In this document: positions 13,189 to 25,784 of the stretch, one piece after another
Layout of the letters: the number at the start of each line of letters is the position of its first letter
Position numbering within the stretch: position 1 is the stretch's first letter
Assembly (NCBI GenBank): GCA_014155875.1
Contig: JACEFZ010027757.1
Location: 62,001 to 126,000, forward strand
Source: Cepaea nemoralis
Lineage: Eukaryota > Mollusca > Gastropoda > Stylommatophora > Helicidae
Direction of reading: 5' to 3'
Length of the DNA: 64,000 bases
The notes under the pieces: model-generated
What the model saw: only the letters and a program-made list of their open reading frames with translations
Told to the model about the DNA's origin: nothing
The model's database searches: none
Made by a program: the position numbers and the translations under genes

Positions 13189-13502
13189 GTGAATTGCATA
13201 TACATACAAATGGCGGACAGCTGGTTGCTGAACTAGCTGGTTTGGGTTTATGCAGTAATGAGTGTGCAACTGCTGGTTTTTAAAGTGGCTTCCTCTTCCA
13301 TCGACGATGAACTGTAATTTTAGTGGTGGACTGCTGTGTTAGCATTCTGACAGGGCCTTATGCATATATGCATGTGCTTGCTGTTGGTTTGTCAGTTTCA
13401 TTCTTTAAAATGGGGACAGAAAGGAATAATTTTGTTTTATATTCACTGACACAGAAACGGAGTATTAAGAGATGACCCTTTGCCGTAAATTTGGAACCGC
13501 GA
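13189..13502 (+). repeat. Dispersed ~310-bp repeat, copy 1
   Basis: Matches 26317-26622 end to end. Shared landmarks in order are ATGGCGGACAG, GTTGCTGAACTAGCTGGTTT, TGTGCAACTGCTGGTTTT, GGCCTTATG and GATGACCCTTTGCCGT, then TTGGAACCGCGA. No coding capacity, terminal inverted repeat or poly(A) tail. It is probably a non-autonomous element of unknown class. Confidence 0.8.
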
Positions 13503-13760
13503 TTTAATCATTAAAATGAGCACTTTACTTATTTTATTTTTATTATGTCCTATAGCGTAATATGGGCATACCAAATGCCACCTGCCAGCATACATCAACA
13601 AGTACAAAAGACAGTGTAGCAATATAGCCATAGTTATAGATGCCATTTAATATTATACTTATCCCTTCTACTTCCATTTCTCTTGATTTTATTTCTTTTA
13701 CTTTGATGTTATCTGGTCCTGGAGATTTCTGTTTCTCATATTGTTGTAGAACTTAGAACC
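13503..13760 (-). mobile_element. Decayed LINE reverse-transcriptase fragment
   Basis: Read on the minus strand, the block near 13735-13670 gives KSPGPDNIKVKEIK, matching the conserved K-PGPD-I motif of non-LTR reverse transcriptases. It continues to an IYN-GYIA-like stretch. After a frame break, a C-YY-I-H-K-KISKVLI-like segment resembles RT domain 2. It is frameshifted and not functional. Confidence 0.5.
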
Positions 13761-13799
13761 AACGAGATGTGGTTCCTGTTGCGAATTCATCGGGCTGTC

Positions 13800-14040
13800 A
13801 GAATAACAGAATATGAAGTGAAGTGAGGCAATGGAGAACATCGTGAAAGGAACTGGAAGGATCAAAGGGATCAATGGGAAAAGAGGCAGAAGCAGAACAA
13901 GAGAAATGATGCTGGATGAACTGTGACGGTGGCGTGGAGAAATATCATCATCAGAATTCATCCAGAACACCATAGACCGAGATCTTGGGGAGATATGAAA
14001 ACCAACGTTATCTGACAATGCACATGATAATAATGACGTT
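13800..14040 (+). mobile_element. LINE 3'-end fragment
   Basis: The plus strand reads GKRGRSRTREMMLDEL and then, after one stop, RWRGEISSSEFIQNTIDRD. This is the typical C-terminal tail of LINE polyproteins (GKRGRGR-R, then W and DR blocks). It lies opposite in strand to the RT fragment just before it, so the two are separate insertions or a rearranged copy. Confidence 0.55.
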
Positions 14041-14539
14041 TAGATCATATTCTGCTTCAGACTGTAATATCTCCGATCCTTCATCCTGATCGCCAGTAAT
14101 TAGTTCATGTCTATTATCATGAACTTATTATGTTATAGATTACGACCATTATCCTTTCTACTAAACAGATATAAACGTATGTCAGGACATTATCCAAATC
14201 ACACTTACACAAAATCAACACCTGTGAGATGCGATGCTTGAGGGGTTCCCACAACTTAATTCTACGAGACGGACAAGAAATGAAATTATCAGACAAACAG
14301 TGGGATTAACATATTGTGCTACATATATGGAAAGGCAGAATTGTTCGCCCATCTCGCTAGAATGCAACACCATTAACTACCAGTACTAGCCCTACATCAG
14401 AGAAGATCTGGTTCGAGAACAAGAAGACGTCCGAGAAGACATCAAAGACATTGTACAATCACACTATACAATGCCACTCATCGGGCACTGGAACGCCAAT
14501 TATTCCTCCCCACGACACTTATGGCGAAAGTGGAAGATG

Positions 14540-14722
14540 ATGATAATGAAGATGATGATTTGGAGAAGCGGAAAAGGGAAACGCCACGCCATAGGTGAAT
14601 TCAAGACTTGGTTGATAATGTACACATGAAAGCAACAGAGGGGGAACCTCTGGCTTATAATTGGGAGGGATTTAGAAAGGTTGTTATGGGGCCAAATTTC
14701 TGCACCGGGCAGGTGGGTCGAT
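14540..14722 (+). mobile_element. LINE 3'-end fragment leading into GAT array
   Basis: The frame from about 14565 reads EKRKRETPRHRWIQDLVDNV and ends near NWEGFRKVVMGPNF, a LINE-type C terminus. It runs directly into (GAT)n. The microsatellite probably grew from the simple-repeat 3' tail of this element. Confidence 0.5.
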
Positions 14723-14723
14723 G

Positions 14724-14738
14724 GTGGTGATGATGATA

Positions 14739-14789
<51 letters not shown>

Positions 14790-15095
14790 GTGGTGGTGGA
14801 GGTGGTGGTGGTGGTGATGATGATGATGATGATGATGATGGTGGTGGTGATGATGATGATGATGATGATGATGATGGTGATGGTGACGATGATGGTGGTA
14901 ATGTTGACGACGATGATGATGATGATTGTGATGATTATAGTGATGGTGTTGACTATGTTGATGATAATGATGATGATGATGGTGGTGGTGATGATGATGA
15001 TGATGATGATGATGATGGTGGTGATGATGATGGTGGTGGAGGTGGTGGTGGTGGTGGTGATGATGATTGTGATGATGATAGTGATGGTGTTGACT

Positions 15096-15148
<53 letters not shown>
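14724..15148. repeat. (GAT)n/(GGT)n microsatellite, left half
   Basis: About 425 bp of imperfect GAT/GGT triplets. The array is split by the LTR element at 15149-21459 and resumes at 21460. Poly-D, poly-M and poly-I open frames across it are artefacts. Confidence 0.95.
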
Positions 15149-15149
<1 letters not shown>

Positions 15150-15862
15150 GTCACAAAGTGAATGTTGACTAAGTGACAGATAGAGTGGCTATGGTTGTGT
15201 CTAGGGTATGTCCTTGTAACAATATGAGGTTGAACAACAGATTAACCAAGATGCATCACACCCAAACACCAGTCAGTGAACAAGCGTTAATTTGCGCACA
15301 TAATATTCCTTTAATGATGACTTAACACAGACACATGTAGCATATAAATCCAGGAACAATAATTCTCTAAGAATATATCTCCATCCCAATGGAATACGTC
15401 GAATAGCACTGCCTCTCAAGGCTACTAAAATATCGTTCCACACGACAGGTATACTAGCCTCTCTCTAGGCCCGACTCAAAGTAACCCACTATGGGTCTCG
15501 AATTCCACTCACTATCCCTGGAACCCACAGTGCGGAGTTATCTTCAGAACTCCGTCACAATTCTTCACTTTCTCAGACAACGACCTTCTCCTGGTCCGCT
15601 CTAGACTCAACTCCCCGCTCGGAGTCCAAACATCAACTGCCCCGTCAATCTTTGTCCCTCTCTTTTCAACAATTCTATCCCCCACAATGCTTCACACACA
15701 ACACACCACCTCACTGCTCCAACTGTCTGCCCCTTCTTGCAGCCCCTCTCCCTTACCGTTTATCTCCTTATATTCTCTTTCCGGTGAATGCCCTTTCACC
15801 TCTTGAACTGTTTATATTGTACGGCCACTCACCTTAATGCCACTGAACACAGGCATGTGACA
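15149..15862 (-). repeat. 3' LTR (element orientation)
   Basis: 714 bp with inverted hexamer termini TGTCAC/GTGACA. I see no difference from the copy at 20746-21459; the offset is 5597 bp throughout. Confidence 0.95.
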
Positions 15863-15875
15863 CTACCCCACCCTC
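15863..15875 (-). other. Polypurine tract of LTR element
   Basis: On the minus strand GAGGGTGGGGTAG abuts the 3' LTR directly, the expected position for plus-strand priming. Confidence 0.75.
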
Positions 15876-16185
15876 AAAAGAAAACATCGTTTTCAAATGT
15901 TGGGAGACTCATACTTATCAAATATGTGACCCAGACACATTGCCTGGGTAGTCGTTAGTATAAATCCAACTTACTCTAGCTACCACACTACATAATACAT
16001 CAAATACTCATAGTACACTCCCATATTCCCCACACATAAATACAAACAACTTTCTATCTTTTGTATCAATGCATGAACTAATACATCACATAATAATAAT
16101 AATACATCATAGAAAAGCATTATACTTATGTACCCACAGGTCTCTTACTACTTCACGACCACACAATACTATTTGTGTACCGACA

Positions 16186-18495
16186 CTATATCAGGTGGTT
16201 CTGTTCTTGCATTAACCACCTCTGATTCCTGTCGATGCTGTGTCTACCTTTCATGTACCCATCACTAATGGTACCTCTACAATTACAACATCTGTTTGCT
16301 ATCCCTAGCCCTGGGTCAGTAATGTCGCGAACACTCTTTTGACCTGACTCAACTTTCCTATCTGCATATTGCACCATTACACTTGAGTCTCTGTTTAGTC
16401 TGAACTCTTTATTCAATCCTGGCCCATATATCTGGCACCTTTCTTTCTGCTGCATACGCCTTATGCCTATGTGCCCTGCACATGTACTATCCTGAGCTGT
16501 TCTAGTATATCGGTCTCTATGTGTTAACGGTAATACTACTTGCCCACATGCAGTTCCGCCATCTGAAAAGCGGCGAGTGAGAACATTGTTCTTCCTCTCG
16601 AAGCACCATCTACCTTTCTTTGACTGCCTATGTTCTACTCTCCTACACCCTTGTGAACATTTGTTCAGAGTAGTATCTTGTCTCTGGGAGCCACTAGCAC
16701 TATATTTGGGATCCATTCTCATCTGCTCAGCTGTACTATCCTTGTCCTGAGTTCCTGTGTCTACTTCAAGTGCCTCTTCTACCTCAGCTATACTCTCTAA
16801 TTTAGGTTCTCTTGTGGTAACTACCTCATTACTGCTTACACTATATTTTTGGTCCCAATAAACTACTTCCTCTTCTGTACACTCTTTAACTCCTATAACA
16901 TTTCCTATGATGAGATCTGCCACTGGTGAGTCTAAAACACATGCTGTCACTCTTCCTGTTATGTATGGTGTTTTTACTGTTATCACGGCTATTGGGTAGT
17001 ATTCTACTGTCCCATTAAATGTTATGGATCTAATCTTTTCCCCTGTATAATCCGAGGGATGCACTAAACCCTTTCTCACCCCGATGGACGTACATCCGGA
17101 ATCCCTAATTGTTAACGCTGGCCTATCATTAACAAACCCATTATGCATCTTCAGACTTCCTCCTTCATGGACTGCTGATCCTGCTTTTACTGTATGACCA
17201 CATATTAGGACTGGCTGACTGTCTTTTTCAAAAAGAGGTTTGCACCCACTACAATCTTCATTGTTCAGCGTCTCAATTACTTGCGCTGCATTTGAGTGCT
17301 CTGTTTCTCTCATCCTACATTGATGGCTGATATGCCCATTCTTTCCACATTTGAAACAAGTAATCTCCCTTTTAGTGTTGTTCGTTGGTCCATCTGCTGG
17401 TTGTGCATCACACTCTGCTGCCCTGTGTCTCCAGCTCCCACAATTCCAACATCCGGCATAATTTGGACGTCTCTGGAAGTTCCCTCTTCTATATGGGTAC
17501 CGTCCTACTCTACCAACATTGTTTCCTCGGAAACCATTGTCTTGAAGTTCTTGCTGCTCACCTTTCTGTGCCGAATCCACGCTTTTCGCCCTTGGTCTGA
17601 TGACTGGATTCTGGTCCTGTTTAGTGTACGCTGCACAGACTATTTCCTCACTCATTAGTTTCCCAATAGATACGTTAGGATGTGCAGTCATATAGTTTTG
17701 CCCTAACTGAGACATTGTGTCTATGTCCTTTGGCTTCCGTTCCTCAAAGAACGCCACTAAATTAGAATTGCATGCAGATACCACCTTGTCTCTTAACATT
17801 AGATCTACTAATTTATTAAAATCTTTCCCTATTTCTGCAAGCTCCATCCACTTATTAAATGTATTCTTTACTGTGTTAACAAAATCTGTGAAATCTTGAT
17901 TTGTCTCTGGCACTAACTGTCTAAACTTTGTCCTATATCCATGCTCAGTGAGTTGGAACTTTGTCAGCAAACGTTGACGTAAGATAGTGTAGTTGTTCCT
18001 TTCTTCTACAGGTAAATTGAACATGGTGTCTAGTGCCTTGCCCGTAAGAAGTTCGCCAAGTCTAATAGCATACTGGTCTTCGGGGATGCCTAACACTTTC
18101 GCTGATGCCTGATATCTGTCAAGATAAGCTTCAAGGTTGTCTCGGTCCGTAAAGTATGGCAGTTTTAATCTCTGTGACGATTGCGACGGTCTTCTGCTTT
18201 CCTCACTTTGACCTTTCGAAGATAGTTCTAGTTTTCTTAACTCGATTTCAGTTTGCATCTGACACTTGATCTTCTCTTTCTCAATTTCCATTTTCATTTG
18301 TGTCTCTTTCTCTTCCTGTAAACGCTTTGCCTCGCGTTCATTATGCCTCTCCTCTCTTTCCGTCTGCTTTTGTTCTTTCGCTTCTGCATACTCCTGTAAC
18401 TCTTTACCCTTCAGGCCTATTCGTTCACCTGCTTCAATATATTCCATTAAAGTAGGCATCTTGTACTTGTGGACACGTTGCTGTCTGTCAGCCAA
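16186..18495 (-). CDS. Gag-protease polyprotein with integrase remnant
   Basis: 769-residue uninterrupted frame. Residues 35-95 are a charged E/K/R-rich, coiled-coil-like region and about 110-275 a gag core. Two CCHC zinc knuckles (CWNCGSWRHRAAEC at 349-362, CFKCGKNGHISHQC at 380-393) would bind RNA. A retropepsin-like domain follows, with DSG at 465-467 and ADLIIGN at 526-532. Around residues 628-698 the frame resembles the integrase H2C2 region (VVLPLTHRD, AGHIGIRR, YGPGLN). There the first histidine is glutamine and the CxxC pair is missing. No RT lies between protease and this segment, which fits Gmr1-like gypsy elements where integrase precedes RT, followed by loss of the rest of pol. 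An internal deletion in a normal-order element is the alternative. Confidence 0.9.
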   Translation of the reverse strand: MADRQQRVHKYKMPTLMEYIEAGERIGLKGKELQEYAEAKEQKQTEREERHNEREAKRLQEEKETQMKMEIEKEKIKCQMQTEIELRKLELSSKGQSEESRRPSQSSQRLKLPYFTDRDNLEAYLDRYQASAKVLGIPEDQYAIRLGELLTGKALDTMFNLPVEERNNYTILRQRLLTKFQLTEHGYRTKFRQLVPETNQDFTDFVNTVKNTFNKWMELAEIGKDFNKLVDLMLRDKVVSACNSNLVAFFEERKPKDIDTMSQLGQNYMTAHPNVSIGKLMSEEIVCAAYTKQDQNPVIRPRAKSVDSAQKGEQQELQDNGFRGNNVGRVGRYPYRRGNFQRRPNYAGCWNCGSWRHRAAECDAQPADGPTNNTKREITCFKCGKNGHISHQCRMRETEHSNAAQVIETLNNEDCSGCKPLFEKDSQPVLICGHTVKAGSAVHEGGSLKMHNGFVNDRPALTIRDSGCTSIGVRKGLVHPSDYTGEKIRSITFNGTVEYYPIAVITVKTPYITGRVTACVLDSPVADLIIGNVIGVKECTEEEVVYWDQKYSVSSNEVVTTREPKLESIAEVEEALEVDTGTQDKDSTAEQMRMDPKYSASGSQRQDTTLNKCSQGCRRVEHRQSKKGRWCFERKNNVLTRRFSDGGTACGQVVLPLTHRDRYTRTAQDSTCAGHIGIRRMQQKERCQIYGPGLNKEFRLNRDSSVMVQYADRKVESGQKSVRDITDPGLGIANRCCNCRGTISDGYMKGRHSIDRNQRWLMQEQNHLI

Positions 18496-20716
18496 CTATA
18501 AATGTGACGACTCTGCTGTTAGTCTTTGTGTGCCCTCCCTAAGTACACCTCCACTCCCTGTGTACGTAAATTGTAGTGCTAAAATATCACCCTGTACTCA
18601 CCCAGTCACTCTATAAGCACTAGGTAGTGAAGGGGGGAAGTATCACCTATACTCCCTTATATCTATATATCTATGACCAAAAGTTCATAAAGTCCCTGGA
18701 AATATTGTTAAACATACATATAAAAACATGTACACACAAATGGATGATAACACTAAGTGATGACTATCCAACGCTAGACTTCACAAGCTGAGTACACGGA
18801 GACGATGATGACACAGAAATAAACCACAGTAACAACCACAAGCTTGTGTAGAGACACCCACAGTGCGCGTAAATAAAAATATAAATTGACCACGACCACT
18901 AGACAGCAGAAATGACGAAAGATCACAATAAAAACATATATCCGAACACAACAAATATTATATGTAAATATAACGAAAAGAAAGAGAGAAAGAAAAGAAT
19001 ATATACTGAAAATATACACAGATCTGACGTCAGACAACTCGGCTCTAGATATTGGTTAAGACTATTTCAATGCCCCTGCATGATACGTCAACTCATTAAC
19101 GTTTTTCTTACAAAAATATCGTAAGCACCAGAAAGACAAATAAATTATTGTGCTGTATCCCGACTCTCGAGAAACACCCCAACAAATCCCCTACTCTTGA
19201 CAAACACTGGACCACATACAAGTAACAGCTTAACAACCGAAAACAATATTTATAAGACAATGAGCAGCAAACAGAATGTCCACATCGTTGGCCGATAAAT
19301 ATGTGCCCACTAATCCGTCGCCAAAAGTTCTTTTTATTCAATGTCTACGACGCTAGATTTCAAACCGACTTCTTGTTTTGTTGCGTGGTTATTGAATTCA
19401 CATGGTGATCAAAAGTTCCAACTGTCGACAAAAGTTGAAGATGATAGTGATATCCGTAACGTTATTGTACTTTCTCTGTACGTGGTAATAATCCAAAGTG
19501 TTCTTTCGATTTGTTGTTACTCTCGTTGCGGAGATGGCGCTTCGCTGTATCATATATGTTATAGATTCACCAAAAGAAAAGACCAAAATAATGGCAATAA
19601 ATGTTCAACGCTTTCACTCTGTACCGCCAGTTCTTTTTGGCAACTGTATGCAACTATGTTCGCGGAGATGCCACGTCATCAATCGTTGACAAAATGTTTG
19701 CTGATTATAAGGTAATGCACACAAAGGGCTTTTAACAAAGCCGAACATAAAGTCTAGTTTCACACAAAACCAGCTTGTTTATCCAGTTCCACTATGGAAC
19801 ATCTCAGTAACTTTCCACTGTCCACGGCCTTGACCCGCAGGTCAACTTCAGTAATCTTTGTCACAATAATACATACTGTAAACTGACCGGACACTTTTCC
19901 CGTTATACAAAACCACTTTCCACACAACTTCTCAGCCCCGACCCGGCTGTGAACAAAGTAATGTCAATTTTCACAGTGTATTCTTACACATTCATTAACT
20001 CTCCCCTTCCTGGGAGTTCAATGGTCTCGTAAACAGCGCTGACCCGAATTGTCCGTGGAGACTCACAATTTCCACCGTCCTCCCCCGTTGTGTTCGCTTG
20101 TCGACCCGCGACCAACACCGTGCGTTTGCCTTAGCACACACACACACCTGTCAGTATCTTTGATTTTCTTCAATCCTGTCTTCGTCACACCCACACACAC
20201 CTGTCAGGGTATCATCCAGCCAGTATCATGGCGCCGACTTTTATGTGACTCGTCTGCTGGCGCTTTCGTCTCTTGACCTATAAACACAGGCGCCTGTCTG
20301 CGTTAATTCTCTGGCGTGCCCGCTAGCGTTGCAATGACGTGTGCTGACTGTCGTTAATTTACCTGTAGTATGACCTTCACTTGAACTGTCTGCTAGCTTG
20401 TGATTTTCCGCCGCGTACCCTCCCCGCGCGCTGACAGTTTTTCTTGGATGTGGCGTCTTATACACACCAAAGAGTTGCTGTTAATTTCTTGACGCAGTAC
20501 TGTCTAAATTGATGGAACTAAGTCACAGATAATAACTCCTCTCTTTCAGCGAAGAGCCCACAGATATCTCAATATTGCACGGTGTTCCTTGACCGAATGC
20601 AGATGTGGTTTGTAATCCTGTCTTCGCCTACTGGCCATTACTGGATTGAACTTGGAAAACCATGTTGTTGCGCTTAATGAACTGATTCGTACTGATGTAA
20701 AATACCGAAGTCCAAG
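18496..20716 (-). other. Long untranslated leader of LTR element
   Basis: 2.2 kb lies between the primer-binding site and the gag start and holds only short frames. It is unusually long for a gypsy leader and may hold packaging signals or be stuffer sequence. Confidence 0.6.
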
Positions 20717-20734
20717 ATCCCGGACGAGCCCCCA
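20717..20734 (-). other. tRNA-Pro primer-binding site
   Basis: The minus strand reads TGGGGGCTCGTCCGGGAT, 18 bases fully complementary to the 3' end of animal tRNA-Pro. It lies 11 bases inside the 5' LTR. The same 18-mer is the well-known proline primer site of murine gammaretroviruses. Confidence 0.93.
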
Positions 20735-20745
20735 AAAATCTTCTC

Positions 20746-21459
20746 TGTCACAAAGTGAATGTTGACTAAGTGACAGATAGAGTGGCTATGGTTGTGTCTA
20801 GGGTATGTCCTTGTAACAATATGAGGTTGAACAACAGATTAACCAAGATGCATCACACCCAAACACCAGTCAGTGAACAAGCGTTAATTTGCGCACATAA
20901 TATTCCTTTAATGATGACTTAACACAGACACATGTAGCATATAAATCCAGGAACAATAATTCTCTAAGAATATATCTCCATCCCAATGGAATACGTCGAA
21001 TAGCACTGCCTCTCAAGGCTACTAAAATATCGTTCCACACGACAGGTATACTAGCCTCTCTCTAGGCCCGACTCAAAGTAACCCACTATGGGTCTCGAAT
21101 TCCACTCACTATCCCTGGAACCCACAGTGCGGAGTTATCTTCAGAACTCCGTCACAATTCTTCACTTTCTCAGACAACGACCTTCTCCTGGTCCGCTCTA
21201 GACTCAACTCCCCGCTCGGAGTCCAAACATCAACTGCCCCGTCAATCTTTGTCCCTCTCTTTTCAACAATTCTATCCCCCACAATGCTTCACACACAACA
21301 CACCACCTCACTGCTCCAACTGTCTGCCCCTTCTTGCAGCCCCTCTCCCTTACCGTTTATCTCCTTATATTCTCTTTCCGGTGAATGCCCTTTCACCTCT
21401 TGAACTGTTTATATTGTACGGCCACTCACCTTAATGCCACTGAACACAGGCATGTGACA
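20746..21459 (-). repeat. 5' LTR (element orientation)
   Basis: 714 bp, apparently identical to 15149-15862. It would carry the promoter; I did not identify a TATA box with confidence. Confidence 0.95.
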
Positions 21460-21616
<157 letters not shown>

Positions 21617-22110
21617 CACAATACACACATACACACACACTAACACACACGTACATATGCATACAGACATGCACACACACCCATATACACACAAAAGCAC
21701 ACATACACATAAACACACACACAGTCACACATATACATACTTACACACATACGTACACACATACACACACATATACCATACACCCACATACACCCACATA
21801 CTCACACATACACACATATACACATATATAAACACACCCACAAAGACATCGACGCACATGCACACACCTACACACGCATTTACAGAAATGCACACATCCT
21901 CTCACACATACATACGCAAATACACACACTTACATACACATACACACACACACACACACATATGCACACATACTTATACACACGTAGAGACATACACACA
22001 TGCAAACATGTACACACATAAACACACAAGCACACACACACATACATACACACAAGCACACACACAAGCACACATACATACACACAAGCACACACACCAA
22101 GCACACATGA
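21617..22110. repeat. Imperfect (CA)n tract
   Basis: About 490 bp of ACACAC with TACA/ATA interruptions. Open frames rich in THTH or CVCV across it are artefacts. Confidence 0.95.
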
Positions 22111-23368
<1,258 letters not shown>

Positions 23369-23546
23369 AAATGTCCAGCTCCCATGACATTTGTTTTCTG
23401 TGTGCATTCATGGTGGTGTATATATTTCATGCTCGGGGTATTTTTCTCTGTGCTCTAAAGCCCCACACCCCCAGTTTATTTAAAGCATTAAATCAACAGA
23501 TCTTTTGAAGAAACACAAAGTAATAACAATATGACATATCTCGCAG

Positions 23547-23743
23547 GTGCCATGTCTGTACATCGAGGAGTCTTCTGGCGGAGTGCTGTTGCGCGTTAAT
23601 ATTGCAATTGTTACACAAGAAGATGGTGACGTCATCTACCTACAGCGAAACAACTTCACCGGAAGCAGTGACATCACGACGTTTGTGAATTCTTTAAACC
23701 CTATTTATATGCAACCTGTTGCCGTCCTCGTCGTAGCAGAATT
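23547..23743 (+). CDS. Putative exon C of unknown gene
   Basis: Open from the acceptor ATATCTCGCAG at 23536-23546. It reads VPCLYIEESSGG, then VNIAIVTQEDGDVIYL, an NFT sequon, and MQPVAVLVVAE. The donor at 23744 (ATT|GTATCG) is weak. I chose it because it alone gives a phase 2 end that joins exon D at 26141 in frame. Other GTs at 23685 and 23718 would leave phase 0. Together with exon B it would form an extracellular beta-rich domain. Family unknown. Confidence 0.4.
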
Positions 23744-23866
23744 GTATCGTCTTTCTGTTGTTGCATTTGTTTGTTTGTTTCTTTCAGTTAATTGCTAACT
23801 TCCGTCTACTGTTTTTATTTTCTTTCGTGTATTATATTATTCTGCTTTCAAATGCCGCGATCATCG

Positions 23867-23935
23867 GTCATCATCATCATCATTATCATCATCATCAGCA
23901 TCATCATCATCATCATTATCATCATCATCTTTCGC
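23867..23935. repeat. (CAT)n microsatellite
   Basis: Imperfect CAT/CATTAT triplets, about 69 bp. Confidence 0.95.
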
Positions 23936-24551
23936 CGATAAGACAAATAAGACAGGGCACTAAGAGGTTGCATATTTCGTTTGGCAACATTTGCGAAGTT
24001 TGATCACTGAACGAATCTGCTAAATAAGTAAAACATATATCCGCCTTTGAATATAAGAGCAATAAATGAATCACCGGAAAACGAGTAGTAGATTGTGAGC
24101 TACTAGAACACAATTACGAGTAACGAAATGGACGCTGCGGCTAAAGCCTTCTATAACTATATAGCACAGAATAAACAAACACAAACAGAGACAACTACAT
24201 GAAAAACACTACATGAAAATATCAATATAGAAGTTACTTGTCTGTATCTTTGTTGTGGCTTGATACGTCTTAACGATCAGCGCGTACAATGAATACAATG
24301 GAGTGAATGAACCGGATGTGTAGTTAATCTGGTCAGCGGACTAAATTTCAATAACTTCACAAGCCTAGGAATTCTAGTCACGTGAGTGGAGAACACCCGC
24401 TAGAGGGAAGGGGAGACGCCTTTGAATATAAGTGTCACAGAAGCCTGCTAAACAGTCATTGGTCGGGATTATATATAATTCACTTATTCAGTTATTTAAT
24501 TATAAATTTGTCCCGAAGCAATTTCCATCTAACAGTCTGTGATACGACTGC
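23936..24551. other. No recognisable gene
   Basis: Intronic-type sequence. Nothing identified. Confidence 0.5.
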
Positions 24552-24910
24552 GCCTTCACATTTCGCAGGTCTGAATGCACGAAGGATTAGGTAGCCAATT
24601 TTTCTCTCACTGTCGAAGGTCTGGATGCATGAGGGATTAGGTTGCCAATCTTTCTCTCACAGTCGTAGGTCTGTATGCATGAGGGATTAGGTAGCCAATC
24701 TTTCTCTCACAGTCGTAGGTCTGTATGCATGAGGGATTAGGTAGCCAATCTTTCTCTCACTTTCGTAGGTCTGTATGCATGAGGGATTAGGTAGCCAATC
24801 TTTCTCTCACTTTCGTAAGTCTGTATGCATGAGGGATTAGGTAGCCAATCTTTCTCTCACGGTCGTAGATGTGAATGCGCGAGGGATTAGGTAGCCAATC
24901 TTTCTCGCAG
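24552..24910. repeat. 50-bp tandem repeat, about 7 units
   Basis: The unit contains GGTCTGTATGCATGAGGGAT and TAGGTAGCCAATCTTTCTC. Exact 50-bp spacing is seen between 24661 and 24711 and onward. Outer units are more diverged. Confidence 0.95.
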
Positions 24911-24911
24911 G

Positions 24912-25475
24912 TACATACTGCAGTTATATATCATATGAAGTGAAGAAATGAATTATACTTCAGCTGAAGAAATTCAAACACACAGTCACGGGTATTGTTC
25001 TATACACTTGCATGTAATTTTACATTTCAACTTCACATGACATATAACTCTGCAGTATCTGATGGCTGTGGAAATGTGGTTTCTAAGGAATATGCAAAGA
25101 ATGCCATGGACAGCCAGAAAGACCAATGAACAAGTCCTTCAAGAATCAAATGATTATCGTAAACTTATTAAAGACATTAGCCGTAGACAGTTAAAATTTT
25201 TTGGGCATGTTATGAGAAGAAATGAATTGGAGAACTTGGTGGCAACTGGCAAGATCGAAGGGAAGAGACTAAGGGGAAGACCGAGAAGTAAATACCTGGA
25301 TTGCTTGGCCAAGTAGCATGGTCGAGACAGAAACACGGAGCTGATCCATGACTCTGGTATCGAGTGAGATGGCGAAACAAGACCGCCCACGTTTATCGGC
25401 ATGGCACATGGTGGATGGAGTATGTACCTGATCATATGCTGCGAAATATGTCAGGCAATAAATAGCACAACATAT
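24912..25475. mobile_element. Penelope-like 3'-end palindrome with nested LINE
   Basis: About 45-bp inverted arms (24912-24958 and 25020-25065) share CTGCAGTATgtACCTGAT-type sequence. This sequence recurs at the ends of the Penelope-like copies at 37 kb and 41-42 kb. The remaining end sequence resumes at 25416 (GTATGTACCTGAT...GCAATAAAT). Confidence 0.6.
25066..25415 (+). mobile_element. LINE C-terminal fragment
   Basis: Frame 25062-25316 reads AVEMWFLRNMQRMPW, RRQLKFFGHVMRR and GKRLRGRPRSKYLD, the classic C-terminal tail of RTE/CR1-type LINE polyproteins. It lies inside the Penelope-like end sequence, which resumes immediately after it. Confidence 0.8.
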
Positions 25476-25784
25476 TGTTTGTGGCTGTTGTGCTTAAAGA
25501 CACAACTGCCTTGTTTATTGATTGCAAAATGTCCCACGACTCTCATCCATTGATTCCCATCCTATGAGAGCAACATTAACATTAATCATGCACATATCAT
25601 TGACAGCTGTTGTGTGTGTATGTATGTTGCTGAGTAGACACCGATCATACGTTCTCTGTTGTACTTGTCTAATTGTCCAAATCCACTCTTGTTTTACTTT
25701 GTTTCATGCATTTTAGTCAGTTAAAATAAAGCATACACTTTATTTTTAAAGAATTAAAGAATATAATCAAGTGTGAACCAGCCA
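25476..25784. other. No recognisable gene
   Basis: Nothing identified. Confidence 0.5.

Larger units (their letters stand above)
15149..21459 (-). mobile_element. Complete non-autonomous Ty3/gypsy LTR retrotransposon
   Basis: This 6311-bp element, oriented on the minus strand, has two 714-bp LTRs that look identical throughout, each bounded by TGTCAC...GTGACA. A 5-bp target duplication ATGAT (15144-15148 and 21460-21464) lies within a GAT microsatellite. A tRNA-Pro primer-binding site, a polypurine tract and one gag-protease open frame are present. No reverse transcriptase, RNase H or integrase core is encoded. The gag-PR frame ends in a degenerate integrase zinc-binding region, so the element must be moved in trans. 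Identical LTRs point to a very recent insertion. It lies in the candidate gene's second visible intron, antisense to it. Confidence 0.93.

Noticed and set aside
14681..15172. Poly-D, poly-I and poly-M open frames
   Set aside because: Translations of a GAT microsatellite in different frames.
16186..18495. Domesticated host gag-like gene
   Set aside because: Intact identical LTRs, target duplication and primer site show that it is still part of a recent mobile element.
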